Of a stretch of 5,819 nt of DNA, positions 1-5,518 are shown one piece after another; position 1 is the stretch's first letter; each line of letters begins with the position of its first letter. Origin of the DNA: Bacteroidales bacterium (GTDB lineage Bacteria; Bacteroidota; Bacteroidia; Bacteroidales; WCHB1-69). The stretch spans positions 1 to 5,819 of the forward strand of contig JAISDH010000328.1 of assembly GCA_031264975.1 (NCBI GenBank), in the 5' to 3' direction. Both the position numbers and the translations under genes were made by a program. Under the pieces are notes generated by a model. The model was not told the DNA's origin. It saw nothing but the letters and a program-made list of their open reading frames with translations, and ran no database searches.

Positions 1-173
1 TTTGAAGGATTTCTTACCTGTTTGGAAGCATTCAGCACTTCAATACCGACAATTTGTCCGTTGGCAGTATAATCAAGAATAATTCCTTTCTTCTCTTCAT
101 CGCTTTCATAGATAGCCTCGTCGTTGAACGATATGTAAATGATATCTTGCGCCTTGTCATATTTTACTTTCAT
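1..173 (-). CDS. DUF2283 domain protein, C-terminus cut by window edge
   Basis: Read on the minus strand from the ATG at 173-171, the frame stays open for 57 codons to the left edge, so the stop codon lies outside the window. The protein starts MKVKYDKAQDIIYISFND, continues with an acidic ESDEEKKG stretch and GIILDYTANGQIVGIEVLNA, and ends KQVRNPS at the edge. This is the pattern of the small DUF2283 family: two short beta strands, an acidic turn, and a VGIEVLNAS-type strand. Family members are usually 60-80 residues, so most of it is visible. The start overlaps the last 17 bases of the upstream DUF4258 gene, which suggests translational coupling. DUF2283 has no established biochemical role. 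Because it is often paired with DUF4258, it has been suggested to be the antitoxin-like partner, but that is inference here. Family assignment is confident and function is unknown. Confidence 0.85.
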   Translation of the reverse strand, partial: MKVKYDKAQDIIYISFNDEAIYESDEEKKGIILDYTANGQIVGIEVLNASKQVRNPS

Positions 174-387
174 AATACTTTTTTATTTTACTCGTTTTGT
201 ATAGCGTTACAATTATATTCGGATGCTGTTTTACATTTACGAAAACACGCAAAAGAAATACCTCTTCGTTTTCCCATATCAGCGCTTGAAAAATTTTCAT
301 TTCCGGAAACTCATCGTCAATAAGCGTTTGAGCCGGATGTAAAACCGTATCAATTGCCATGTTGCGACAGATGTTTCTCCTCTGCAT
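157..387 (-). CDS. DUF4258 domain protein, probably 5'-truncated or decaying
   Basis: The 76-residue frame begins at ATG 387-385. It carries the DUF4258 core: FPEMKIF (about residues 28-34), LLRVFVNV (45-52) and the C-terminal IIVTLYKTSKIKKYYES (58-74). Family members normally begin with a segment of the type SKHAxxRMxxRxI. Here the residues SKHAKE lie in frame just upstream (391-408), but a TAA codon at 390-388 separates them from MQRRNI, where an Arg codon is expected. The ATG at 387 directly after this stop, or the one at 360, could start a shortened protein. The gene overlaps the downstream DUF2283 gene by 17 bases (157-173), a common arrangement for this pair. The pair resembles toxin-antitoxin modules in layout, but no activity can be read from the sequence. 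It could be a functional short form or a pseudogene; I lean towards decay. Confidence 0.75.
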   Translation of the reverse strand: MQRRNICRNMAIDTVLHPAQTLIDDEFPEMKIFQALIWENEEVFLLRVFVNVKQHPNIIVTLYKTSKIKKYYESKI

Positions 388-429
388 TTACTCTTTCGCA
401 TGTTTTGAAAAATAAAATCTATCCTCTAT
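388..429 (-). pseudogene. Detached N-terminal coding remnant of the DUF4258 gene
   Basis: In the same frame as the downstream DUF4258 protein, codons 429 to 391 read IEDRFYFSKHAKE and are followed by TAA at 390-388. The residues FYFSKHA match the usual DUF4258 N-terminus. The first codon, ATA at 429-427, would become ATG with a single base change, giving MEDRFYFSKHAKE. The next codon upstream in frame is TAT and the one before it is a stop (TAA, 435-433), so no longer N-terminal extension is possible. Two lesions, a lost start and an internal stop, point to gene decay rather than a sequencing error. The ancestral sequence is inferred, not observed. Confidence 0.55.
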
Positions 430-487
430 ATATTAGAACTATTTATTATCATTGTCTTCGAGCCTTATATATCCCGCCGCTCGCGGA

Positions 488-495
488 CAAAGATA
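488..495 (-). promoter_or_regulatory. Candidate -7 box for the DUF4258-DUF2283 pair
   Basis: On the minus strand this reads TATCTTTG, a full match to the Bacteroidota -7 consensus TAnnTTTG. It is preceded by an A-rich stretch and lies about 60 bases before the remnant DUF4258 start at 429. No convincing TTTG -33 element is seen at the expected distance upstream, so this rests on one box. Transcription would begin near 480. Confidence 0.4.
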
Positions 496-602
496 CAACT
501 TTTTCCGGTTTTCCTGATGCAGTCCGGGAAATTATTCCAAACAAAGGTGCGTTCCTATGGAATGCAGAGATATATCTTCGTTTCATTTTTCTACCGAAAG
601 AT

Positions 603-645
603 ATTAATTCCCTAAGGGAATTAATTTTCCCTAAGGTATAGGGAA
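603..645. repeat. Two adjacent hairpins sharing the core TTCCCTAAGG
   Basis: The first hairpin is a perfect 23-base palindrome at 603-625, with arms ATTAATTCCCT and AGGGAATTAAT around one central A. The second at 627-645 pairs TTCCCTA with TAGGGAA around the loop AGGTA. The decamer TTCCCTAAGG occurs in both (608-617 and 627-636), 19 bases apart. The first hairpin is followed by TTTT on the plus strand, so it resembles a terminator. However, both flanking genes point away from it, so no transcript visibly needs one here. An operator or the end of a repeat element are alternatives. The structure is certain and the role is not. Confidence 0.6.
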
Positions 646-671
646 GGGAACAAGGTACAAAGAAATGCTCA

Positions 672-765
672 TTGCTTGTTCCTTTCGCCCCTTTCGTCCT
701 TTCTTTTTCGTGGCTTGCCTGCTTGTTGCCTGTTGCTTGCTGCCGTCTTGTCCCTTGTCCTTTGC
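672..765 (+). other. 94-base adenine-free tract upstream of rplY
   Basis: Not one A occurs on the plus strand over 94 bases, in a genome segment that is otherwise A+T rich. The tract is made of T/C-rich words such as CCTTTCGCCC and CTTTCGTCC, followed by TTGCC/TTGCTG-type words. It contains the 32-base element that recurs inverted at 5298-5329. No coding frame or known RNA is recognised. It ends about 30 bases before the rplY promoter. Confidence 0.75.
705..736 (+). repeat. 32-bp dispersed repeat, copy 1
   Basis: These 32 bases, from TTTTCGTGGCTTGCC through GCTTGTTGCCTGTTGC, are exactly reverse-complementary to 5298-5329, about 4.6 kb away. Words of the type CTTTCGCCC lie next to both copies, but on opposite sides of the shared core. 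Identity over 32 bases in AT-rich noncoding DNA is unlikely by chance and indicates a dispersed repeat. Confidence 0.85.
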
Positions 766-793
766 AAAACTTTAGCGGAAAAGCAACAAATAG

Positions 794-824
794 TTGGTTT
801 GTATTGAAAAAAATTGTACTTTTG
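794..824 (+). promoter_or_regulatory. Promoter of the rplY-aroC-sufE-sufT operon
   Basis: The -7 box TACTTTTG at 817-824 fits the Bacteroidota consensus TAnnTTTG exactly and is followed by the commonly seen CAG. A TTGGTTTG stretch at 794-801 supplies the -33 element. TTGG at 794-797 gives a 19-base spacer, while the better-matching TTTG at 798-801 gives only 15. Transcription should start around 830, leaving a leader of about 35 bases before the rplY ATG. Confidence 0.75.
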
Positions 825-865
825 CAGCCATTTTAATATTACATTTTAAATAACAGAAAGAAGCA

Positions 866-1441
866 ATGAAGTCAGTATCTATGAGCGGTTCTCTAAGAGA
901 GAATGTAGGGAAAAAAGATGCAAAAAGTCAACGTAATAGTGGTTCTATCCCTTGTGTATTGTATGGAGGGGAAAAACAATTACTTCTATTAATAGAAGAG
1001 AAATCCTTTAAAGATTTAATTTATACGCCGGAAGTATTTTATGTCGAATTGGATGTAGAAGGACAAACGTATAAGGCGATAGTTCAGGAAACACAATTTC
1101 ATCCGGTAACAGAAAATTTGCTGCATGTTGATTTCTTGGAAATTATCGACGGAAAACCAATTACAATTGATATCCCATTACGTATTACCGGAAATTCTCC
1201 GGGAATCATGCGGGGAGGAAAATTATCGAAACGTGTACGCAAGTTAAAAGTAAAAGGATTATTGGAACATATTCCTGAAATGATTACGGTTGACATCAGT
1301 ACATTAGATATTTTGGATTCAATCCGAATAGAAGACGTCAAATTGGATAATATCTCTATTATTGATAACCCGTCAAAGGTTATTATTACCATTTTGTCTT
1401 CACGTAACGTAGAGGAAGCTACAAAAGAGACTACAAAATAA
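866..1441 (+). CDS. rplY: 50S ribosomal protein L25, long Ctc-type form
   Basis: This 191-residue protein binds 5S rRNA in the large ribosomal subunit. The N-terminal L25 domain (about residues 3-90) shows SGSLRENVGKKDAKSQR, the IPCVLYGG turn, and FHPVTENLLHVDFLEI. The C-terminal TL5/CTC beta domain (about 95-180) shows IPLRITGNSPGIMRGGKL, RKLKVKGLLEHIPE and ITVDISTLDILDSIRI. Length and two-domain layout match the Ctc form usual in Bacteroidota rather than the short E. coli L25. The ATG at 866 gives the expected MKxxxxxGxLRE start; an internal Met at codon 6 would clip the first strand. It is the first gene of the operon, read from the promoter near 817-824. The tail after residue 180 is short and acidic. 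In many relatives a peptidyl-tRNA hydrolase gene follows, but here aroC follows after 81 bases in which I see no gene, terminator or promoter. Confidence 0.95.
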   Translation: MKSVSMSGSLRENVGKKDAKSQRNSGSIPCVLYGGEKQLLLLIEEKSFKDLIYTPEVFYVELDVEGQTYKAIVQETQFHPVTENLLHVDFLEIIDGKPITIDIPLRITGNSPGIMRGGKLSKRVRKLKVKGLLEHIPEMITVDISTLDILDSIRIEDVKLDNISIIDNPSKVIITILSSRNVEEATKETTK

Positions 1442-1522
1442 GATTGAGTCTGTCGTTCAAATACGAGGTATCAATATTGTTTATGCTGTTCGAGCAACGG
1501 TAAAGATGTATCGCATTCTGAG

Positions 1523-2593
1523 ATGAATAGCTTTGGTAATTTATTTCGTATCTCTACCTTTGGAGAATCTCACGGAAAAGCAATTGGCGGGATTGTTGAC
1601 GGCTGTCCTTCCAATCTTGTTGTGGATTATGATTTGATTCAACAACAATTGGCATTGCGGCAAAAAGACCCTCTTGATATAAACCAACGTAAAGAATTGG
1701 ATAATGTAGAGTTTGTATCAGGTATTATGCACGGAAAAACAACAGGGGCGCCAATTGCTTTTTTTATCCAAAATAAAGATACCAAATCGGAAGACTATAC
1801 GCAGGAATCAACCGTATTGAAACCTTCTCATGGGCATTTCTCCTATTGGAAAAAATACAATATCTACGACTATCGTGGAGGAGGAAGAGCTTCCGCACGG
1901 GAAACCGCTTGCAGAGTTGTTTGCGGCTGTTTTGCCATGATGTTTCTGAAACAGTACAATATTCATATAGAAGCCTTCACAACGCAAATAGGACATGTGA
2001 AATTAAAGAACCACTTTTGCAGTTATGATTCGGCAGAAGCACAAAAAAATGCTTTACATTGTCCTGATAATGCAACGGCACAGGAAATGCTTGCCTTTTT
2101 GAGCGAAATTGCCGTCTCAAAAGACAGTATCGGTTGCGTAATCGGTTGTTTGATTAGCAATGTTCCTGCGGGATTGGGAGAACCTGTTTTTGATAAACTT
2201 TCTGCAAATCTTGCCAAAGCCATGTTATCTATCCCTGCTGCAAAAGGGTTTGAGTACGGTTCCGGTTTTCTTTCTGCAAGCAAACGAGGCTCGGAAATTA
2301 ATGACTTGTTTACGCATGACTTTCATACAAAAACAAATTATTCGGGAGGCATACAAGCCGGTATCAGCAATGGAAATCCTGTTTATTTTTCTGTTCCTTT
2401 CAAGCCCATACCTTCCATTATGCAAGAACAGCCCAGCATTGACCTTGACGGAAATCCATGTGTGTTGAAAGCGGCTGGGAGGCATGATGTTTGTGTTTCT
2501 CCACGAGTAGTCCCTGTTGTTGAAGCCATGGCAGCGATAACGATTGTTGACCATTTGTTATATTATAATGCATACAAAACAAATAAGTTTTAG
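1523..2593 (+). CDS. aroC: Chorismate synthase
   Basis: AroC converts 5-enolpyruvylshikimate-3-phosphate to chorismate with loss of phosphate. This is the last shikimate-pathway step and requires reduced FMN. At 356 residues it has the family length, and all three family signatures are present: FGESHG at 13-18, GGGRASARETACRVVCG at 119-135, and GRHDVCVSPRVVPVVEAM at 319-336. The segments KGFEYGSGF (241-249) and NYSGGIQAGISNG (272-284) are also typical. The ATG at 1523 gives the normal MNSFGNLFRISTFGESHG start. In the second signature the usual small residues after VV are replaced by Cys (VVCGCFA), a mild divergence that does not touch the Arg and His residues that bind substrate and FMN. The stop is 3 bases before the sufE ATG, so the two are surely co-transcribed. 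Confidence 0.97.
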   Translation: MNSFGNLFRISTFGESHGKAIGGIVDGCPSNLVVDYDLIQQQLALRQKDPLDINQRKELDNVEFVSGIMHGKTTGAPIAFFIQNKDTKSEDYTQESTVLKPSHGHFSYWKKYNIYDYRGGGRASARETACRVVCGCFAMMFLKQYNIHIEAFTTQIGHVKLKNHFCSYDSAEAQKNALHCPDNATAQEMLAFLSEIAVSKDSIGCVIGCLISNVPAGLGEPVFDKLSANLAKAMLSIPAAKGFEYGSGFLSASKRGSEINDLFTHDFHTKTNYSGGIQAGISNGNPVYFSVPFKPIPSIMQEQPSIDLDGNPCVLKAAGRHDVCVSPRVVPVVEAMAAITIVDHLLYYNAYKTNKF

Positions 2594-2596
2594 ACA

Positions 2597-3025
2597 ATGA
2601 CAATACAGGAAGAAGAAAATAAAATTATTGAAGAGTTTTCCCTATTTGAGGATTGGATGGATAAATACAATTACATCATCGAATTAGGAAATGCCTTACC
2701 ACCTATAGACGAAAAATACAGACAGGACGCTTATTTGATTGCAGGCTGTCAGTCTAATGTTTGGTTACAGGCTGAATTAATAGAGGGGAAAATTTACTAT
2801 AAGGCAGACAGCGACGCTATTATTACGAAAGGAATTATCAGCTTACTTATTCGTGTCCTTTCGGGAAAAACACCCGATGAAATAATCAACGCTTCATTAA
2901 CTTTTCTCAATACCATTGGCTTAACCCAACATCTAACTCCTACCAGAAGTAATGGATTAGTTTCCATGATAAAACAAATAAAAGTATATGCTCTGGCATT
3001 CAAAAATAAAATCAACCAAAGATGA
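2597..3025 (+). CDS. sufE: SufE-family cysteine desulfuration protein
   Basis: SufE accepts sulfur as a persulfide from the cysteine desulfurase SufS and hands it to the SufBCD scaffold for iron-sulfur cluster assembly in the cytoplasm. The protein is 142 residues, the usual length. The catalytic cysteine is Cys51 in the motif AGCQSNVWL (49-57). The other conserved block, LTPTRSNGLVSMIKQIK, is at about 113-129. The N-terminal helix FEDWMDKYNYIIELGNALP is also typical. It starts 3 bases after aroC and its TGA stop shares ATGA with the sufT start. No sufS, sufB, sufC or sufD is in the window, so the main Suf operon must lie elsewhere. Confidence 0.95.
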   Translation: MTIQEEENKIIEEFSLFEDWMDKYNYIIELGNALPPIDEKYRQDAYLIAGCQSNVWLQAELIEGKIYYKADSDAIITKGIISLLIRVLSGKTPDEIINASLTFLNTIGLTQHLTPTRSNGLVSMIKQIKVYALAFKNKINQR

Positions 3026-3345
3026 TAGATAAAGAAAACCTCTCGCCCCTGCAACAAACAATTGTTGAATCTCTAAAATCGATAGAAGACCCCGAAGTTC
3101 CTGTCAATATATGGGATTTGGGTCTTATTTATGATATTGAGACAGACCCTAAAAACAATATTACCATTACAATGACGCTTACGTCTCCTCATTGCCCCAT
3201 GGCGGAATCCCTGCCCAATGACGTAAAAACAACCATAGAAAAGATTCCAAATGCAGGTACGGTGAATGTAAAGATTACATTTACTCCTCCATGGTCTATA
3301 GAAAGGATGACAAACGAAGCGAAATTAGACCTCGGATTCCTGTAA
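3022..3345 (+). CDS. sufT: SufT-type MIP18/DUF59 iron-sulfur maturation protein
   Basis: Proteins of the MIP18 (DUF59) family help mature iron-sulfur proteins, probably as carriers or adaptors for cluster delivery. The 107-residue protein contains the family blocks DPEVPVNIWDLGLIY (23-37), LTSPHCPMAESLP (53-65, with the conserved Cys58) and ITFTPPWS (85-92). It is a stand-alone single domain without an attached Mrp ATPase. The ATG overlaps the sufE stop by 4 bases (ATGA), a sign of translational coupling and of a shared function. The gene symbol follows the name used for stand-alone DUF59 proteins next to suf genes; the family assignment is surer than the exact name. It is the last gene of the operon. 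Confidence 0.9.
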   Translation: MIDKENLSPLQQTIVESLKSIEDPEVPVNIWDLGLIYDIETDPKNNITITMTLTSPHCPMAESLPNDVKTTIEKIPNAGTVNVKITFTPPWSIERMTNEAKLDLGFL

Positions 3346-3393
3346 AATTTAAAGGGTCTCAAGATTATATGAATAATTTGCGGAGATAATATT

Positions 3394-3440
3394 GTTTCCG
3401 CGTTTCATATTCGCCATACATGACTGCTATTTGCGGAAAC
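3394..3440 (+). repeat. Inverted repeat downstream of sufT
   Basis: GTTTCCGC at 3394-3401 is exactly complementary to GCGGAAAC at 3433-3440, with a 31-base loop. A second partial partner, GCGGA, lies at 3380-3384. It could form a weak hairpin after the operon end at 3345, but no T-run follows, so I do not call it a terminator. Confidence 0.35.
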
Positions 3441-3507
3441 GTCCACTATGGAAATTACAAAAGATTGTTGAAGCGATAAATATATTGTGCGCGGCATGGT
3501 TTTGAGC

Positions 3508-3525
3508 ATTGCCCGTCAGGGCATT
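3508..3525. repeat. Hairpin repeat ATTGCCCGTYAGGGCATT, copy 1
   Basis: The stem TGCCC/GGGCA closes a GTCA loop. An almost identical copy lies at 3562-3579 in the same orientation, 54 bases further on. Between them are two imperfect tandem 16-base units, each beginning with ATATCAAYAGAAC (3527 and 3543). It sits in the intergenic region between convergent sufT and hemW. Confidence 0.6.
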
Positions 3526-3561
3526 TATATCAATAGAACGGAATATCAACAGAACCGCTTT

Positions 3562-3579
3562 ATTGCCCGTTAGGGCATT
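3562..3579. repeat. Hairpin repeat ATTGCCCGTYAGGGCATT, copy 2
   Basis: It differs from copy 1 only in the loop, GTTA instead of GTCA, so the stem TGCCC/GGGCA is kept. It is followed at 3601-3618 by another stem, CTTTCCC pairing with GGGGAAG (one T-G wobble) around ATAC. The whole 3346-3726 stretch shows no credible gene, only these short repeats. Confidence 0.6.
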
Positions 3580-3671
3580 CATTTCTTTTCCATTGATATG
3601 CTTTCCCATACGGGGAAGAGAAGACAGGTGGTACACGTTTTTTCTATTGATATGGATTCCTTGATGAGAAA

Positions 3672-3707
3672 TGAATAAAAATAAACCGTGTACAGTATAT
3701 ATTGTAC
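3672..3707 (-). terminator. Likely hemW terminator
   Basis: The plus-strand sequence GTACAGTATATATTGTAC at 3690-3707 is a near-perfect palindrome with a single mismatched pair. On the minus strand, 20-37 bases after the hemW stop, it is followed by ACGGTTTATTTTTATT, a T-rich run. This suits an intrinsic terminator for hemW. The stem is A+T rich and therefore weak, so this is moderate evidence only. On the plus strand no T-run follows, so it does not look bidirectional. Confidence 0.45.
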
Positions 3708-3726
3708 TCAAATGGTATGGTTCTTT

Positions 3727-4878
3727 TCAATCAAAAAATAAGTCGCTTGCTATGGCGTCTGCAAAAAGACTTCCTTGATGAGTTAATACCAACCTGTCTT
3801 CTTCCACCGTGTACCAATGCCGATTTATTGTATTGAGCCTGTTTAGCAATTCGGTATGAAAAGACGCTCCGAACTGTTCCCTTACATATTGCAGGTTGCA
3901 ACCCCAAATTGTCCGTAAAGAAGTCATTATATATTCATTTATTTGCATGACCGGCGTTAGTATTTCATCGTTGAAAATGGCGTCCTTTCCTTTTGTTGCC
4001 CATTGTTCGGGAGTATGCAGAGACCTCAACTGTTGAATATAACGGTCTACATCCGCGATATTCCATTGTCGCTGAAACCGATTAAACGAATGTGCAGAAG
4101 GACCTATCCCAATATAAGGTTCGTTGTGCCAATAGGCGGTATTATGTTTGGAAAACCGGTTCTGCCTGCAAAAATTGGACGTCTCATAATGCATAAAATT
4201 ATTTTCCGCTGCAAAGTCTGTTAACAATTGGTACTGTCGAATTATTTCATCTTCATTTGGGAGACGATAGCATTTATTTTGTATCTGTGTATGCAGTATT
4301 GAATGGGGTTCCAGAGAGAGACTGTAACAGGAGAGATGGTTAACCGTTTTGACTTTCTCCAGATTTTCCCGCCATTGGCGCCTTGATAAACGAGGATATC
4401 CATACATTAAATCTACAGATAGATTGGAAAAATGATACCTGTCTGCAAGTTCAAGGCAGATTTCCGCCTGCTTCCCACTGTGAATACGACCCAATACCTG
4501 CAAGTTATCGTCGAAAAATGATTGGATTCCAATACTTAATCGGTTAATCGAAGTATCGGACAATTGTTTCATATATTCATGATTGAGATTATTAGGGTTG
4601 GTTTCAAGCGTAATTTCGGCATTGGGATTCAAACCAAATACTTTTTTCGCATGAGAAATAATTGTTCCCAGCATGAGAGGCTGCAATATGCTTGGCGTTC
4701 CTCCGCCTATATATAATGTCTCCGCCGGTTGATTGTCCAAATAATCGTATCGTAAATCCATCTCATGACAAAGAGACTCTACTAAAGACGTCTGCAAGGA
4801 CAAATCGATAGAAGAAAAGAAATTACAATAGAAACACTTTTTTACACAAAATGGAATATGAATATAAATCCCTGCCAT
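3727..4878 (-). CDS. hemW: HemW-like radical SAM heme chaperone
   Basis: HemW binds heme and a 4Fe-4S cluster and is thought to deliver heme to respiratory enzymes. It was long annotated as an oxygen-independent coproporphyrinogen III oxidase. The 383-residue protein starts MAGIYIHIPFCVKKCFYCNF. Cys11, Cys15 and Cys18 form the CxxxCxxC cluster motif, and Phe20 follows where true HemN has a fourth Cys, which favours HemW over HemN. Other radical SAM/HemW blocks are IGGGTPSIL (57-65), LETNPN (91-96), NRLSIGIQSF (112-121), LMYGYP (157-162), YETSNF (231-236), HNTAYW (245-250) and YIGIGPSAHSF (255-265). The C-terminal winged segment ends with HQGSLFADAIASDLFF. The length is normal and nothing is broken. 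It is transcribed alone, convergent with sufT. A weak -7-like GATATTTG lies on the minus strand at 4949-4942, but no promoter is certain. Confidence 0.95.
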   Translation of the reverse strand: MAGIYIHIPFCVKKCFYCNFFSSIDLSLQTSLVESLCHEMDLRYDYLDNQPAETLYIGGGTPSILQPLMLGTIISHAKKVFGLNPNAEITLETNPNNLNHEYMKQLSDTSINRLSIGIQSFFDDNLQVLGRIHSGKQAEICLELADRYHFSNLSVDLMYGYPRLSRRQWRENLEKVKTVNHLSCYSLSLEPHSILHTQIQNKCYRLPNEDEIIRQYQLLTDFAAENNFMHYETSNFCRQNRFSKHNTAYWHNEPYIGIGPSAHSFNRFQRQWNIADVDRYIQQLRSLHTPEQWATKGKDAIFNDEILTPVMQINEYIMTSLRTIWGCNLQYVREQFGASFHTELLNRLNTINRHWYTVEEDRLVLTHQGSLFADAIASDLFFD

Positions 4879-4947
4879 AAGATATTACAAGTTACCTGAA
4901 ATAACGCATGTTGGAGACGGCATACTGATGAAATATAAAAACAAATA

Positions 4948-5154
4948 TCCTCCTAAACGCCTCCCTAAGAGAAACGCAAGGAGGAGAAAACAATAAAAAT
5001 AAAATGATATGAGAAACTCTCCCCCATTGCGTACTCAATAAATTAATAATTAAATTTAAATAAATTCCTTCGCTATTTCGCTATAAAAAGGCACGCAAGA
5101 GGGGCGATAAAAATAATTAAATAAAATAAGACAGTTCCCCTCCTTATTACGTAC
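4948..5154. repeat. Degenerate inverted-repeat cluster upstream of hemW
   Basis: Two related blocks, 4974-5034 and 5093-5154, start with ACGCAAG 119 bases apart. Each continues through an A/T-rich middle to a C-rich run and then TTGCGTAC or TTACGTAC. In the first, ACGCAA (4974-4979) pairs with TTGCGT (5027-5032). In the second, GAGGGG (5099-5104) pairs with CCCCTC (5137-5142). A further pair, TCCTCCT (4948-4954) with AGGAGGA (4979-4985), overlaps the first. They look like two worn copies of one hairpin element. No gene is recognised in this part of the 4879-5518 gap. Confidence 0.45.
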
Positions 5155-5253
5155 CTAAAAAAATCATATCAATATCATTACCGATAGAACGAAATAATAA
5201 CTTACAAAAAATATAATTATTGTCAGTCTCTCAAAAAAAATATAAGAAAAGAT

Positions 5254-5329
5254 GGGAGGGCGAAAGGGCGAAGGCACGAAAGGGCGAAAGGAAAAACGCA
5301 ACAGGCAACAAGCAGGCAAGCCACGAAAA
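5254..5329 (-). other. 76-base tract without T on the plus strand (A-free on the minus strand)
   Basis: This mirrors the adenine-free tract at 672-765. Read on the minus strand it has no A over 76 bases and uses the same words (CTTTCGCCC, TTGCC). It contains the 32-base core at 5298-5329, here followed rather than preceded by the CTTTCGCCC words. It has no recognisable gene content. Confidence 0.7.
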
Positions 5330-5395
5330 TAATGATTAATAGACATAGAAGAAAAGTGGATAAGTTTTTCCTTGTACCTTTCGCCCTTTCGTGCC
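5273..5395. repeat. Perfect 19-bp inverted repeat with 85-base loop
   Basis: The arm GGCACGAAAGGGCGAAAGG at 5273-5291 is exactly complementary to CCTTTCGCCCTTTCGTGCC at 5377-5395. Further GGGCGAAAGG-type words on the left (from about 5258) and CCTTTCGCCC on the right (5402-5411) extend an imperfect stem. No transposase is encoded in the loop. It resembles a small palindromic dispersed element (REP- or MITE-like), but the family is not identified. Confidence 0.7.
5298..5329 (-). repeat. 32-bp dispersed repeat, copy 2 (inverted)
   Basis: It is the exact reverse complement of 705-736. It sits inside the loop of the inverted repeat formed by 5273-5291 and 5377-5395. Together with copy 1 it brackets the rplY-sufT operon and hemW in inverted orientation. 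Confidence 0.85.
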
Positions 5396-5413
5396 ACCCC
5401 ACCTTTCGCCCTT

Positions 5414-5456
5414 CAATCCTGCTCATCCCGTAATACCATAAATCCTGATTCTGATA
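5414..5456. repeat. AATCCTG-containing short dispersed-type sequence
   Basis: AATCCTG occurs at 5415-5421 and 5441-5447 with similar words between them, ending in CCTGATTCTGAT. From memory it resembles short AATCCTG/CTGAATCAGGATT-type repeats found between genes in many Bacteroidota genomes. Only the internal repeat can be shown from this window. Confidence 0.3.
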
Positions 5457-5497
5457 AAAAAACTTGTCCAAATCGTGTTTTATATTAAGAAATATAC

Positions 5498-5505
5498 TAC
5501 TTTTG
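5498..5505 (+). promoter_or_regulatory. -7 promoter box before the tandem-repeat gene
   Basis: TACTTTTG matches the TAnnTTTG consensus exactly and is identical to the box used by rplY. It ends 13 bases before the ATG at 5519, so the leader would be very short, about 8 bases. No clear TTTG -33 element is seen near 5474-5480 (only GTGTTTT). Confidence 0.5.
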
Positions 5506-5518
5506 TATAAATAAAATA

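Noticed and set aside
54..641. Plus-strand frames at 54-323 and 354-641
   Set aside because: The first is antisense to the DUF2283-DUF4258 pair, which have clear family motifs. The second crosses the promoter candidate and the hairpin region and lacks any domain.
1442..1522. Remnant of a pth gene between rplY and aroC
   Set aside because: One frame is open across the gap, but no peptidyl-tRNA hydrolase motif is visible in these 81 bases.
3427..3711. Minus-strand frame of 94 codons containing two NALTGN words
   Set aside because: The NALTGN words are just the two ATTGCCCGTYAGGGCATT hairpins translated; the rest is not protein-like.
4003..4224. Plus-strand frame within hemW
   Set aside because: It lies antisense inside a well-supported hemW gene.
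5164..5397. Minus-strand frame of 77 codons
   Set aside because: It overlaps the same repeats in another frame and has no recognisable domain.
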